Origin: an uncultured Fluviicola sp.
Lineage (GTDB): Bacteria > Bacteroidota > Bacteroidia > Flavobacteriales_D > Crocinitomicaceae
Assembly (NCBI GenBank): GCA_913009205.1
Contig: CAJVYC010000003.1
Span: 62,001-126,000 of the forward strand
DNA: 64,000 nt
Reading direction: 5' to 3'
Shown here: in pieces, positions 35,800-45,701 of the stretch
Position numbering within the stretch: the stretch's first letter is position 1
Layout of the letters: each line of letters starts with the position of its first letter
The notes under the pieces: model-generated
Told to the model about the DNA's origin: nothing
Database searches by the model: none
Seen by the model: only the letters and a program-made list of their open reading frames with translations
Translations under genes and position numbers: made by a program

Positions 35800-37545
35800 A
35801 TGTACAGATCACATACTTGCGGCGAATTGCGCTCCGAAAACATAGGTTCAACAGTTACAATTGCGGGATGGGTTCAAACCATTCGAGATAAAGGAAACCT
35901 TATTTGGGTTGACATTCGTGACCGTTATGGAATAACTCAAGTTGTAGGACAGGATACTTCTTCAGAAGAATCGCTGAAAGCATTAAAATCTTTAGGTAGA
36001 GAATTTGTAGTTCAAATCACTGGAACAGTTTCGGCGAGAAGTGCGGCAAATCCAAATATCGAGACAGGAGAAATTGAGCTATTGGTTGAGAAAGTAGTTG
36101 TTTTGAATGCTTCATTAACGCCGCCTTTCACTATTGAAGACAACACAGATGGAGGAGAGGAATTAAGAGCGCAATACCGTTATTTAGATTTAAGAAGAGG
36201 GCCCGTTCAAGATAAGCTTCGTTTGAGAAACAAAGTGAACCTTGAAACGCGTAAATATTTAGATTCACAAGATTTTTTGGATGTTGAAACACCCGTTTTA
36301 ATCAAATCAACTCCAGAAGGAGCAAGAGATTTTGTTGTACCAAGTCGAATGAATGAAGGGCAGTTTTATGCACTTCCACAATCGCCACAAACCTTTAAAC
36401 AGCTTTTAATGGTTTCAGGATTTGATAAGTATTTTCAAATTGTGAAATGTTTTAGAGATGAAGATTTACGTGCCGATCGCCAACCTGAGTTTACTCAAAT
36501 TGACTGCGAAATGGCATTTGTAGAGCAAGACGATATTTTGAATATGTTCGAAGGAATGATTCAACACCTTTTTCGCGAGGTAAGAGGTGTTGAGTTGGAT
36601 GCTAAATTCCCAAGAATGGAATACTCTGAAGCAATGGAACGTTACGGATCTGATAAACCAGACATTCGTTTTGGAATGGAATTCGTTGATTTGAATCCCG
36701 TTGCTAAAGGAAAAGGATTTTCAATCTTTGATGATGCAGAGCAAGTTATAGCCATTAACGCAGAGCAATGTGCTGCTTACACAAGAAAACAATTGGATAA
36801 ACTCACCGATTGGGTGAGACGTCCACAAATTGGAGCAAAAGGATTGGTTTACATGCGCTGCAATGAAGATGGAACATTTAAATCATCCGTAGATAAATTT
36901 TATTCCCAAGAAGACTTGGCCGCATGGGCAAAAACAGCCAATGCGAAACCGGGAGATTTAATCCTTGTTTTAAGTGGAACAACGGAGGGAACGCGTAAGC
37001 AAATGAATGAATTGCGTTTGCACATGGGCGATGAGCTTGGACTAAGAAACCCAAATGTATTCAAGCCTCTTTGGGTTGTTGACTTCCCACTTTTAGAATG
37101 GGATGAAGAATCTGGAAGATACAACGCAATGCACCACCCATTTACTTCGCCTAAACCGGAAGATTTGCATTTAATCGACACAGAGCCAGGAAAAGTTAGA
37201 GCAAACGCCTATGACCTCGCAATGAATGGTGTTGAGCTAGGAGGTGGTTCTATTCGTATTCACGATAGAGATCTACAATCTAGAATGTTTGATTTGCTCG
37301 GTTTTACAAAAGAAGAAGCTGAAGCTCAATTTGGTTTCTTAATGTCAGCGTTCGAATATGGCGCGCCTCCACACGGTGGTTTGGCATTTGGATTGGATCG
37401 ACTTGTTGCGACAATGGGCGGATCTGAATCGATTCGAGATTATATTGCCTTCCCGAAGAACAATAGCGGAAGAGATGTAATGATTGATGCACCCTCTCCT
37501 CTAAGTTCTGATCAATTGACAGAGTTGGGTATAGCACTTAAATAA
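35800..37545 (+). CDS. aspS: Aspartyl-tRNA synthetase
   Basis: 581 residues. The class II synthetase charges tRNA-Asp in the cytoplasm. N-terminal OB-fold anticodon domain ([20 protein letters not shown]), linker [20 protein letters not shown], motif 1-2 region ([34 protein letters not shown]), a bacterial insertion (GAD) domain near 290-420, and motif 3 ([17 protein letters not shown]). Length is typical of bacterial AspRS. Whether it is discriminating or non-discriminating cannot be told without the gatCAB context. A small membrane protein gene follows by 17 bp. Confidence 0.97.
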   Translation: MYRSHTCGELRSENIGSTVTIAGWVQTIRDKGNLIWVDIRDRYGITQVVGQDTSSEESLKALKSLGREFVVQITGTVSARSAANPNIETGEIELLVEKVVVLNASLTPPFTIEDNTDGGEELRAQYRYLDLRRGPVQDKLRLRNKVNLETRKYLDSQDFLDVETPVLIKSTPEGARDFVVPSRMNEGQFYALPQSPQTFKQLLMVSGFDKYFQIVKCFRDEDLRADRQPEFTQIDCEMAFVEQDDILNMFEGMIQHLFREVRGVELDAKFPRMEYSEAMERYGSDKPDIRFGMEFVDLNPVAKGKGFSIFDDAEQVIAINAEQCAAYTRKQLDKLTDWVRRPQIGAKGLVYMRCNEDGTFKSSVDKFYSQEDLAAWAKTANAKPGDLILVLSGTTEGTRKQMNELRLHMGDELGLRNPNVFKPLWVVDFPLLEWDEESGRYNAMHHPFTSPKPEDLHLIDTEPGKVRANAYDLAMNGVELGGGSIRIHDRDLQSRMFDLLGFTKEEAEAQFGFLMSAFEYGAPPHGGLAFGLDRLVATMGGSESIRDYIAFPKNNSGRDVMIDAPSPLSSDQLTELGIALK

Positions 37546-37562
37546 CGAATAACGAAATAATT

Positions 37563-37778
37563 ATGCTTCCTGCAGTTGAATTCATCGGTTATACCGCTTC
37601 ATTTTTTGTGCTCCTTTCTTTCTTAATGAAGACAATGACATACCTCAGAATGGTAAATTTAGTGGGTTGTGGCTTCTTTATTTGGTATGGCATCCTTCTT
37701 AATTCTTGGCCAATCATAATTACGAACGGGGCGATTGTTCTTGTAAACCTCTTTTATCTTCTCAAGCCCAAACGCTAG
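37563..37778 (+). CDS. Small membrane protein of the YgjV/CBU_0592 kind
   Basis: 71 residues with three hydrophobic helices (FIGYTASFFVLLSFLM; MVNLVGCGFFIWYGILL; IIITNGAIVLVNLFYLL) and a basic end (KPKR). The repeated N-x-x-G and W-Y-G features in the second helix resemble small inner-membrane proteins of the YgjV/CBU_0592 type, whose function is unknown. It is likely cotranscribed with aspS. Confidence 0.65.
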   Translation: MLPAVEFIGYTASFFVLLSFLMKTMTYLRMVNLVGCGFFIWYGILLNSWPIIITNGAIVLVNLFYLLKPKR

Positions 37779-37861
37779 AAAGATTCCCTATCGATTCCAA
37801 TTGCGTAATCGAACTGTGGATTTGTTCTTCTTCCCTGAAAAAGCACTCATGTAGACATGGT

Positions 37862-39319
37862 CTATTTTAATAATCCACTTTGAAAAGGGCCCAAATATCC
37901 TGGCCATGTGATGGTGTCACAAGACTGTTCTAAATCAATGCATTCGATGATGCTAAATTGGGAAGAACTCTCTGTTTCAATTGAAGATGTTGCTACGATT
38001 ATTTCGTGTTTTCCATCTCCTTCCAAGTCAACAATTCCTGGAGAGGAAGCCATTGACAATCCTTCTCTGGTAGACCCAAGCGTATAACTTGTATTCTTTT
38101 TAAGATCAATTACTTTTACTTGATTTTCGATTTTAAACGTTTGAATATCAACCAAAGTGTTTTCAATATAAACGATCTCGTCCGTTCCATCGCCGCTTAA
38201 ATCAATGGAAATTGCAGGTGAGAATTGATTGAACCCAGAATCTTCCTGCCAAGCTATTTCTCCCGTTTTCCCGTCGATTATTAGCAACTTAAATGATGTA
38301 TACATTGGAAAAGATCCTTTCGCAATAATTGTGAAAACGTCGTGCGTGTTATCTCCGACAAACTGACCAAAGCTTGGCGTTACGTAACATTCATAGCCAT
38401 CAAACGAGCACTCCCAAAGCGTTTTGTAATTTTTGCCATCCACAGCGGAGATTGTAGCGTTCATTCGTGCATTGATAAAGTCCAATTTTGAATCACCGTT
38501 TAAGTCCGTGATGATTGAGTTCAAAATGAAACCTTTAACCGAATCTTTCAGGATTACTTTTGACTTTCGAATGTTGTTTTTCATCAATTTTTTCAATGGA
38601 ACTTCCCAAAGACTGCCATTGACTGTTTCGCCTCCAGTTCCAAAAACAACCATCTCTTTCTTTTTTTTAAGGTAGGTGTGAGGAGCATAATAGGATTCTC
38701 GTTCTTCAGGCATTTTCGCCTTGGCAATTACTGTTCCATCGATTCCGCTGAGTACCATTAAGTTGGCGACAGCACGCTTTGTTTCATTTGGGCTGGCAAG
38801 ATAATCGCCACCATTTGTTACTAGTAAGTCTGAATATCCATCTTCATTTTGATCATCAATCCACTGTGTCAAGAAAAAATTTAGAATTCCATTTTTGCGG
38901 GACTCCTTTATTGTTCCTTTCCAAAACTGCCAAATGATTTCACCCGTGGCGCCATTGATTGCGTAAAATGTTCCTGCCCTTCCTCCTATAAAAACGTCAT
39001 CTATTGAATCGCCTGTAATGTCTTGAAACAAGGCACTCGTATAAATTTGAGACGGTGTTGCGATCTTCCATAGGATTGTGCCGTCTTTTCCATTAATCGC
39101 CAAGATTCCATTATCGACAGATGTATTTTCGATTCCAGCACCAATTATTACGTCTTTTATACCGTCTTTGTTTAGATCTGTGAAACGAGGAGAGGAAAAA
39201 ATATTGGCAGACTCAATTTTAATTTTCCACCTCGTAGCTTGAGCAGTTAATGAATAACTTGCAAAGAGGAACCCAATAAAAAGAATGGATTTAAAACTAT
39301 TGAAAATCATAAGTATCAT
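37862..39319 (-). CDS. Secreted beta-propeller protein with PQQ-like and FG-GAP repeats
   Basis: 485 residues. A signal peptide (SILFIGFLFASYSLTAQ) is followed by repeats alternating FG-GAP-type calcium loops (FTDLNKDGIKDVIIG, FQDITGDSIDDVFIG, DDQNEDGYSDLLV, DLNGDSKLDFINA, DLSGDGTDEIVY, DLEGDGKHEIIV) with PQQ-like blades (LAINGKDGTILWKI, AINGATGEIIWQF). Each D-x-N-x-D-G loop is a likely Ca2+ site. It is divergent from the haloperoxidase gene by about 125 bp. Its job is unknown; propellers of this kind bind proteins or glycans outside the cell. Start may also be the second ATG three codons on. Confidence 0.85.
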   Translation of the reverse strand: MILMIFNSFKSILFIGFLFASYSLTAQATRWKIKIESANIFSSPRFTDLNKDGIKDVIIGAGIENTSVDNGILAINGKDGTILWKIATPSQIYTSALFQDITGDSIDDVFIGGRAGTFYAINGATGEIIWQFWKGTIKESRKNGILNFFLTQWIDDQNEDGYSDLLVTNGGDYLASPNETKRAVANLMVLSGIDGTVIAKAKMPEERESYYAPHTYLKKKKEMVVFGTGGETVNGSLWEVPLKKLMKNNIRKSKVILKDSVKGFILNSIITDLNGDSKLDFINARMNATISAVDGKNYKTLWECSFDGYECYVTPSFGQFVGDNTHDVFTIIAKGSFPMYTSFKLLIIDGKTGEIAWQEDSGFNQFSPAISIDLSGDGTDEIVYIENTLVDIQTFKIENQVKVIDLKKNTSYTLGSTREGLSMASSPGIVDLEGDGKHEIIVATSSIETESSSQFSIIECIDLEQSCDTITWPGYLGPFQSGLLK

Positions 39320-39444
39320 GTTTAATCAGGCAGCTAAAAGTAATATAATATTGGATGTTATCAAGTTCGTTAGAAGGTAAAAATAAATTGATTCACAAGG
39401 GCTGTTTGGCTAAAGACTTTAACTTTGGGCAAAATCAAAATTCA

Positions 39445-40785
39445 ATGAAAAGGCGATACTCGTGGTTTAAAATAATTTTGTTAGCAGCTGTTTTTTTCGT
39501 CCAAATGGATGCAAGAGCAGGAAAACTTGCGATGCCAGAAGTAAAGAGCGAGTGTCTTAAGATTCATCATGCCTGGTTAAAAGAAGTATTTTTCCTGTCA
39601 AAGAACTGTGTTGGTTTTACAGCTCCAGTGAGTGGGCGTGCATATAGTTATATTTCAATCGGAATTTATGAAAGCAATGTGGAAATCATACCCGAATTGC
39701 AATCTGTTACAGGTCAATTGGATGGATATACGCGAAATGTTTGGCAAGATGAAGATGCCGATCTGAATTGGCAATTGGTTGCAAACAGTGCAGACTTTGA
39801 GCTTCTCAATTATTTCTTTATGAATATGCCCCCTTCGAATAGTGAGCACATGAGACTTGTTTCAGATTCGATCGAGAAAATATCTTCAAAGAAATGTGCA
39901 AAAAAAATGAATGAAAAGTCAATCGAATATGGCAAGAGTATAGCGATGGAGATTATTGAATGGTCGAAACTAGATGGTGGCGACAAAGCCTTTGACACCA
40001 ATTTCCCAGAAGAATTTGAGCCACCGAAATGTAAATCATGTTGGGTAAAGACTGCACCAGGTTATTTGCCTTCACTTCTGCCGTTTTGGGGTACGAATAA
40101 ACAATTGATGAATGAAAGTCATCTCGAAGTGAAAGATTGCGAGGTGTTTGAATTTTCAATTGATTCATCATCATTTATGTTTCAAGAAGCAATGGGTGTT
40201 TTGGATAACTCGAAAGAATCAGATTCTAAATTTGAAAACTTAGCAGAGTACTGGGATGACGGAGCCGGATATTCTGGAACTCCAACTGGGCATTTTTTCA
40301 CAATCGCACATCAACTTGTGGTTCGTGAAGGCTTAAAGTTGGACGAGGCCCTGGAACTCTATGTGAAACTCGGCGTTGCTGTTAATGAAGCTTTTATTTC
40401 TGCATTTAGATTAAAGTACAAGTTCAATTTTATTCGACCGATCACATATATACACCGCTATATTGATCCGCAATTTAATACACGAATTGCTAGTCCTCCT
40501 TTTCCTGAGTTTCCTTCAGGACACTCATTTCAGTCCGGCGCGGCAACAGAAGTAATGAAATCAATTTTTACGGATTCAATATCAATTACGGATTCAACAA
40601 ATTTTAATAGGACGGATATTGATGGCGCACCTAGGACTTATTCATCGCTTACTGAAATGTCAGAAGAAGTTTCAATTTCAAGACTTTACGGTGGAATTCA
40701 TTTTAAAGAAACATTGGATGTTAGTTTAGCATGCGGTCGTAAGATCGGAGTTTTCGTAGTTACTGAATTGAAGTGTAGAAAATGA
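39445..40785 (+). CDS. Vanadium-dependent haloperoxidase/PAP2-superfamily protein
   Basis: 446 residues from the ATG at 39445, which opens a clear signal peptide (MKRRYSWFKIILLAAVFFVQ); the upstream extension of the frame lacks signal features. The C-terminal half holds the PAP2 phosphate/vanadate-binding motifs: an Arg-rich YKFNFIRPITYI, FPEFPSGHSFQSGA (near residue 355) and SRLYGGIHFKETLD (near 412). Homologs are either vanadium haloperoxidases or acid phosphatases; the fused motif spacing and the NEAFISAFRLKYKFNFIRP region favour the haloperoxidase group. It overlaps the next gene as ATGA, so the two are translationally coupled. Confidence 0.88.
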   Translation: MKRRYSWFKIILLAAVFFVQMDARAGKLAMPEVKSECLKIHHAWLKEVFFLSKNCVGFTAPVSGRAYSYISIGIYESNVEIIPELQSVTGQLDGYTRNVWQDEDADLNWQLVANSADFELLNYFFMNMPPSNSEHMRLVSDSIEKISSKKCAKKMNEKSIEYGKSIAMEIIEWSKLDGGDKAFDTNFPEEFEPPKCKSCWVKTAPGYLPSLLPFWGTNKQLMNESHLEVKDCEVFEFSIDSSSFMFQEAMGVLDNSKESDSKFENLAEYWDDGAGYSGTPTGHFFTIAHQLVVREGLKLDEALELYVKLGVAVNEAFISAFRLKYKFNFIRPITYIHRYIDPQFNTRIASPPFPEFPSGHSFQSGAATEVMKSIFTDSISITDSTNFNRTDIDGAPRTYSSLTEMSEEVSISRLYGGIHFKETLDVSLACGRKIGVFVVTELKCRK

Positions 40786-42410
40786 ATTGCGCAATTAAAT
40801 ATGGGGTCATTGCAATTGCTCTTTGTACTTCGGGTCTAGCAGTAGCTCAAGTATTTAAAGAAGTAAGTGCTGAAGTCGGGTTGGATTACATCTATCCTGG
40901 GAATGATTTTCAAATGGTCGGCGGTGGCGTAATGGTCATCGATGTAAATAATGATGGCTGGGAAGACTTTTATCAAGCTGGTGGTGTCTTTGATTCTAAA
41001 TTATGGATTAATAATCGCGGAAAGTTTAGAGATGGAACGAGCGAATTTGGACTTGATAAGTTGAGCGGTTATTTCATTCAGGGGGCTGTTAGCGCAGATT
41101 ATGATAACGATGGTTATCAGGACTTTTTTGTTGTAAATTATGGAAGGGGAATGAGTAGAGGAGACAAGAAATCCCCGGTTCTTTTGCACAACTTGGGGGG
41201 GAAATCATTTGAAGTCATTAAAATGGATAATGTATTAGAACCGGGCGATTATTCATCGGCGTGTTGGGGAGACATCAATAACGACGGGTACGTTGATTTG
41301 TACTTAGCGAATTACGTTGCTACAATGGGTGAACTCATAGATTCAAATGAGGTAGTAATTGGCTATAAACCAACGTGCTTTGAAAACAAGTTACTATTGA
41401 ACCTGGAAGGAAAGGTCTTTCGGGAATGCTCCGAAGAATATGGCTTGAACGACGGGGGTTGTGGATTGGCGGCAAGTTTCACAGACGTCGATAGTGATGG
41501 TGATCAAGATTTACTTTTGCTCAATGATTTTGGCGAATGGACAGGAGAAGGGAACCGATATTTTCGAAATGAGTTCCCTAAAAAACAATTCATAGATCAT
41601 AGTATTGAGTCCGGATTTTCTCGTTTGATGTATGGCATGGGAATTGGGCAAGGTGATTATGATGAAGATGGTGACATTGATTATTACATCACCAATATTG
41701 GCCGCAATTGTCTTTTCGAAAATGAAAATGGTGACTTCAGGGAAGTGGCAAAAGAATTAAACCTAGATGTGACTTTTGTTTACGATTCTGTGAGAGGAAC
41801 AAGTTGGAGTGGATTATTTTTTGACGTTGAATTCGATGGCGACTTGGACCTTTATGTATCGAAGGGAAATGTTCTGACTTTAGTTCCTAAGACTGTTTTA
41901 AGTGATCCAAATAGATTGTTTGTTAATGAGAACGGGGTGTATTCAGATGTTACGTCAGGCTCGGGTATTGGTGATTTTTTATCGCACAGAGGATCTATTA
42001 TTTTTGATTATGATCACGATGGAGATTTGGACATTGTTTCATCGGTCGTGAAACTGCCGTGGAGTGTATTCTCAAAGAAGGAGCAGAAGTTGAAACTGTA
42101 CAGAAATGATTGCGAAACAAAGAACTGGGTTGGAATTAAACTCATCGGGGAGGATGGAGTTAATCGAGATTGTTTTGGCTGCAAAGTCCTGTTTGAGCAC
42201 GAATCAAGAAAAATGATGCGAGAAGTGGATGCGGGAAGTGGACTTGCTTCTCAGTCCTCAAGAATCTTGTATTACGGTTTGGATGATTCCAAGAAACTCA
42301 CCAAGGCTACAATTTATTGGACGAATGGAACGAAAACGGAAGTCAAGAAACTAAAGCAAGGGTTTTTTTATGAGGTACGTCCGAACGGTAAGGTGAAACG
42401 AATTAAGTAA
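40782..42410 (+). CDS. Secreted FG-GAP/ASPIC-UnbV (CRTAC1-type) repeat protein
   Basis: 542 residues. Signal peptide ending near LAVAQ; then an opening typical of CRTAC1 proteins (FKEVSAEVGLDYIYPG), several FG-GAP calcium loops (IDVNNDGWEDFYQAG, DYDNDGYQDFFVVN, DINNDGYVDLYLANY, DVDSDGDQDLLLLN, DYDEDGDIDYYI, DYDHDGDLDIVSS), and a C-terminal ASPIC/UnbV domain (KNWVGIKLIGEDGVNRDCFG, WTNGTKTEVKKL). It starts inside the stop codon of the haloperoxidase-like gene. Co-occurrence of haloperoxidases with CRTAC1 proteins is known; a binding or scaffolding role is inference. The end is periplasmic or surface-exposed. Confidence 0.88.
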   Translation: MNCAIKYGVIAIALCTSGLAVAQVFKEVSAEVGLDYIYPGNDFQMVGGGVMVIDVNNDGWEDFYQAGGVFDSKLWINNRGKFRDGTSEFGLDKLSGYFIQGAVSADYDNDGYQDFFVVNYGRGMSRGDKKSPVLLHNLGGKSFEVIKMDNVLEPGDYSSACWGDINNDGYVDLYLANYVATMGELIDSNEVVIGYKPTCFENKLLLNLEGKVFRECSEEYGLNDGGCGLAASFTDVDSDGDQDLLLLNDFGEWTGEGNRYFRNEFPKKQFIDHSIESGFSRLMYGMGIGQGDYDEDGDIDYYITNIGRNCLFENENGDFREVAKELNLDVTFVYDSVRGTSWSGLFFDVEFDGDLDLYVSKGNVLTLVPKTVLSDPNRLFVNENGVYSDVTSGSGIGDFLSHRGSIIFDYDHDGDLDIVSSVVKLPWSVFSKKEQKLKLYRNDCETKNWVGIKLIGEDGVNRDCFGCKVLFEHESRKMMREVDAGSGLASQSSRILYYGLDDSKKLTKATIYWTNGTKTEVKKLKQGFFYEVRPNGKVKRIK

Positions 42411-42635
42411 TTATTTCACAGTTTCGTTATTCAAATAATCCTAATTGTTATGATTAGTCCTACTCACGTTTAACGGATTTTGTTTGCTTTCACTCAGGCA
42501 TAACGGTCTAATTTACTTGAATGTTAGGGTGTTTTTTAAAATCATACATAATGATTTTACGGATGACATTAAAGGAGGAGGGTGGTGAATACCCATTTGC
42601 ATGAATCAGCCTAAAGGAGCCAATAGTAGTGGGAG

Positions 42636-44078
42636 TTAATTTACATAACCGGGGGCTCCGGGCTCCAGTTTTTTAATAATCCACCGGTATTGTTTGAGCA
42701 TGTGGCTGTTTACGAAGTCTTTTTTATGAATATAAGACGGTAAAAACACCCTGCCACCGACCTTAGCCGACTCAATATTTTTTACTTCGCATTGGGGGGC
42801 AATACCGTCTTGTTCCCAAACCGGATCGGCCTCTTTTTGATCCAAATTACTTCCGTACTGCCAAACCTCTTCAAATTCCGACCAGTCCATGCCATCAGCG
42901 CAGGCATTTTCAGCTGCAATGATGTAGATTTTCCCAAACACTACCTTGTCTTGTAGAGCTTCCAAGAACCCCAAGGCGTATGCATATCCCATGCTGTGGC
43001 AAACTAAATCCAAAGTGTCTTTAACCTCATTGCAACCTGGGAGCGTGCACCGAATTGATAAATAAGCTTTTGCAGCAATCGAACCTGCCTCTTTTCGCTG
43101 GACGAACCCTTCCAAATTTGGCTTGGTGTTTAGCAATTGATATTTACCTGCATTTTCGCTTTTTTTCTTAAGTGCTTTAACTCTTGTGTAACTGCTAGCG
43201 AAATTGGCCTTGTTGCGATGTGTCGAAGTATTAATATCATTGTTTCCATCGATATAATAATAATTGTCCGGTTCCATTCTTTCTAGAAAGAGCTTATCGA
43301 GCTTCATCCAGTACCAATACCTGTCTCGTTTTGTGATTAGGTTATCTGTAATGTCTTTGTTCCTTTTCGGCCCCCGGTATCCGTTCGAGAATATTAAAAT
43401 GCGCTGGGCAATTTCGACTTCACGTGAAAGACAATAAGACGTTATGTTTTCTCCGCTGTAATCATAAACTTGCTGATCGATGATGGTGTTGTTCGTGTCC
43501 CAAAATGTTTTAATCATATAGTGAGCGTCTGCCTTACGATTTACGTTGAAATGCTTTAGAGTTATGGAGTCATTACTATGGGAATAGCTCTTCGAAGAAT
43601 CCGGGTAAATATTGAAATACAACACGTTTTTGCGAGGGAAACTATCCCAAGAACCATCCTTGAATGTGTATTGAACTGTCGCCATTTCACAGGCTTCACT
43701 TTTCCGAAGCGGAACATGAACAAGGTCGGATTCGTTTTTCTTCGGACGCGTCTTGATATAGCGTTTTGCCTTTCTTGAATTATTGTGGTACATTCCGCTA
43801 ATGGCAAGCTTCATTCGTTTGCTCGTCACCTTTTTTTTTGGTTTGATGGCCGAATTTAAAACAATGACACCATTGATTCGATAGGGCTTCATTAAACTTC
43901 CCTTAACTATTTTCCCTAGAGAATCTTCTTCCCAAATATAATACGCTACAAGCCCACCCAATTTGGATTTATTGTCGGGTCGATTTGGGCCATTCGAATC
44001 GCCATTTTGTCCAAAACAAAGACTAGAAGCAAGGCAAAGGGAAATGAAGAGCCCAATTTTCATATCTATTTTATTCAA
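42636..44078 (-). CDS. Secreted alpha/beta-hydrolase-like protein (lipase/esterase type)
   Basis: 480 residues. Signal peptide (FISLCLASSLCFGQ). The N-terminal 180 residues are charged with no known domain. Near residue 365 lies LDLVCHSMGYAYALGFLEAL, which fits the nucleophile elbow of an alpha/beta-hydrolase, with C-H-S-M-G instead of G-x-S-x-G. A strand ILIFSNGYRGP nearer the middle fits the oxyanion loop. A candidate acid is in NACADGMDWS and a candidate His in SYIHKKDFVNSHML. It is flanked by 225 and 158 bp of non-coding DNA and is divergent from cysS. Substrate unknown. Confidence 0.6.
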   Translation of the reverse strand: MNKIDMKIGLFISLCLASSLCFGQNGDSNGPNRPDNKSKLGGLVAYYIWEEDSLGKIVKGSLMKPYRINGVIVLNSAIKPKKKVTSKRMKLAISGMYHNNSRKAKRYIKTRPKKNESDLVHVPLRKSEACEMATVQYTFKDGSWDSFPRKNVLYFNIYPDSSKSYSHSNDSITLKHFNVNRKADAHYMIKTFWDTNNTIIDQQVYDYSGENITSYCLSREVEIAQRILIFSNGYRGPKRNKDITDNLITKRDRYWYWMKLDKLFLERMEPDNYYYIDGNNDINTSTHRNKANFASSYTRVKALKKKSENAGKYQLLNTKPNLEGFVQRKEAGSIAAKAYLSIRCTLPGCNEVKDTLDLVCHSMGYAYALGFLEALQDKVVFGKIYIIAAENACADGMDWSEFEEVWQYGSNLDQKEADPVWEQDGIAPQCEVKNIESAKVGGRVFLPSYIHKKDFVNSHMLKQYRWIIKKLEPGAPGYVN

Positions 44079-44177
44079 AAATGAATGTATTTTAAAAGTA
44101 CTCGAAATTACCCACTATTCCTTAAAGTTAAAATCTCAAATGCAATTATTTTCAAGCAATCTGATTGCATTTTAGAA

Positions 44178-44205
44178 TTGAACTCAGGTTTTAAAATTAT
44201 ATTTG
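44178..44205 (+). promoter_or_regulatory. Promoter of cysS
   Basis: TTG at 44178-44180, a 17 bp spacer, then TATATTTG at 44198-44205, a full match to TAnnTTTG, 31 bp before the ATG at 44237. Confidence 0.55.
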
Positions 44206-44236
44206 TTCTAATCACGCGAAAAGAGGGGTAAATATC

Positions 44237-45697
44237 ATGGAATTGAAAGATTTAAAAATTTACAATAGTTTAAGTGGCGAGAAAGTTAAATTTATTCCCG
44301 TTCAGGAAGGTTTTGTAGGCTTGTATGTATGTGGACCAACGGTTTACAGCAATGTGCACTTGGGCAACTGTCGTTCGTTTATTTCTTTCGATTTGGTTTA
44401 TCGCTACCTGACATACATTGGCTATAAAGTGCGTTACGTTCGAAACATCACGGATGTTGGACATCTTGTTGACGACGCGGATGATGGTGAAGATAAGATT
44501 TCAAAAAAAGCACGTTTGGAGCAGTTGGAACCAATGGAAATTGTGCAACAATATACCTTAGACTTCCATAAAGTTATGGATCAGTTCAACAGCATTCCTC
44601 CGAATATTGAACCAACGGCTACGGGACATATCATCGAACAAATTGAAATGATTCTAACGATTTTGGACAACGGGTTTGCTTACGAATCAAATGGATCGGT
44701 TTATTTTGATGTTGAGAAGTACAACGAAACGCATCCCTACGGCGAACTTTCAGGAAGAAAGATTGAAGATTTAATATCCAATACGCGCGATCTTGATGGT
44801 CAAGACGAGAAAAGAGCACCTTTGGATTTTGCTTTGTGGAAAAACGCTTCTGATGAACATTTAATGAAATGGCCGTCTCCTTGGGGGCTTGGTTTTCCAG
44901 GTTGGCACTTGGAATGTTCTGCGATGAGCACAAAATATTTAGGTGAAGAATTTGACATTCACGGAGGAGGAATGGACCTTAAATTTCCTCACCATGAATG
45001 CGAAATTGCGCAAGGAACAGCTTCTAATGGTAAAGCTCCCGTTCGTTATTGGATGCATGGAAACATGTTGACATTGAACGGAAAGAAGATGAGTAAATCG
45101 ACAGGAAATTCAATTTTACCTGAAGAGTTGTTTTCGGGTGTCAATGATTTCATGGAGAAGCCTTTCGACCCGATGGTGGTTCGATTCTTTATGATGCAGG
45201 CACATTACAGAAGCACGCTTGATTTTACGTCGGATGCATTATTGGCTGCCGAAAAAGGATACGATAAATTGGCCGAAGCAATAAAGACTTCCACGAATTT
45301 GAAAATATCGAAGGAATCGTCTTTGAATATTCAGGATTTGGTCGCAAGTTTCTACGCAGCAATGAATGATGATTTCAATGCTCCAATTTTGGTGGCAAAT
45401 TTATTCGAAGCGGTCAAATTCATTAATTCGGTGAAAGACGGAAGTCAAACAGTTTCAAAGGAAGATTTAGAATTGCTACAAACGGAAATGAATGCGTTCG
45501 TACAAGACGTTCTTGGATTAAGACAAGGAAACCCTAGTGGTGATGATAAATTGAGTCCGGTAATGGATTTGGTATTGGATCTTCGTCAAGAAGCACGTGA
45601 AAACAAAGACTGGACAACATCTGATAAAATCCGCGATGGATTGGCGACTGCTGGAATTGTGGTTAAAGATTCGAAAGAGGGAACGAGCTGGAATTAA
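44237..45697 (+). CDS. cysS: Cysteinyl-tRNA synthetase
   Basis: 486 residues. Class I synthetase. The HIGH-like motif reads VHLGN in [15 protein letters not shown], the zinc ligands are the Cys in this segment, Cys in HLECSAMS, and His/Glu in [10 protein letters not shown], and the KMSKS motif is [16 protein letters not shown]-type helical end follows. All active-site parts are present and length is typical (about 460-490). The convergent CotH-like gene ends only 4 bp away from its stop codon. Confidence 0.97.
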   Translation: MELKDLKIYNSLSGEKVKFIPVQEGFVGLYVCGPTVYSNVHLGNCRSFISFDLVYRYLTYIGYKVRYVRNITDVGHLVDDADDGEDKISKKARLEQLEPMEIVQQYTLDFHKVMDQFNSIPPNIEPTATGHIIEQIEMILTILDNGFAYESNGSVYFDVEKYNETHPYGELSGRKIEDLISNTRDLDGQDEKRAPLDFALWKNASDEHLMKWPSPWGLGFPGWHLECSAMSTKYLGEEFDIHGGGMDLKFPHHECEIAQGTASNGKAPVRYWMHGNMLTLNGKKMSKSTGNSILPEELFSGVNDFMEKPFDPMVVRFFMMQAHYRSTLDFTSDALLAAEKGYDKLAEAIKTSTNLKISKESSLNIQDLVASFYAAMNDDFNAPILVANLFEAVKFINSVKDGSQTVSKEDLELLQTEMNAFVQDVLGLRQGNPSGDDKLSPVMDLVLDLRQEARENKDWTTSDKIRDGLATAGIVVKDSKEGTSWN

Positions 45698-45701
45698 CAT
45701 T

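Noticed and set aside
42411-42635. Possible gene in the gap between the CRTAC1-type and hydrolase-like genes
   Set aside because: No frame of note; a purine-rich AAAGGAGGAGGG stretch is not followed by a coding region.
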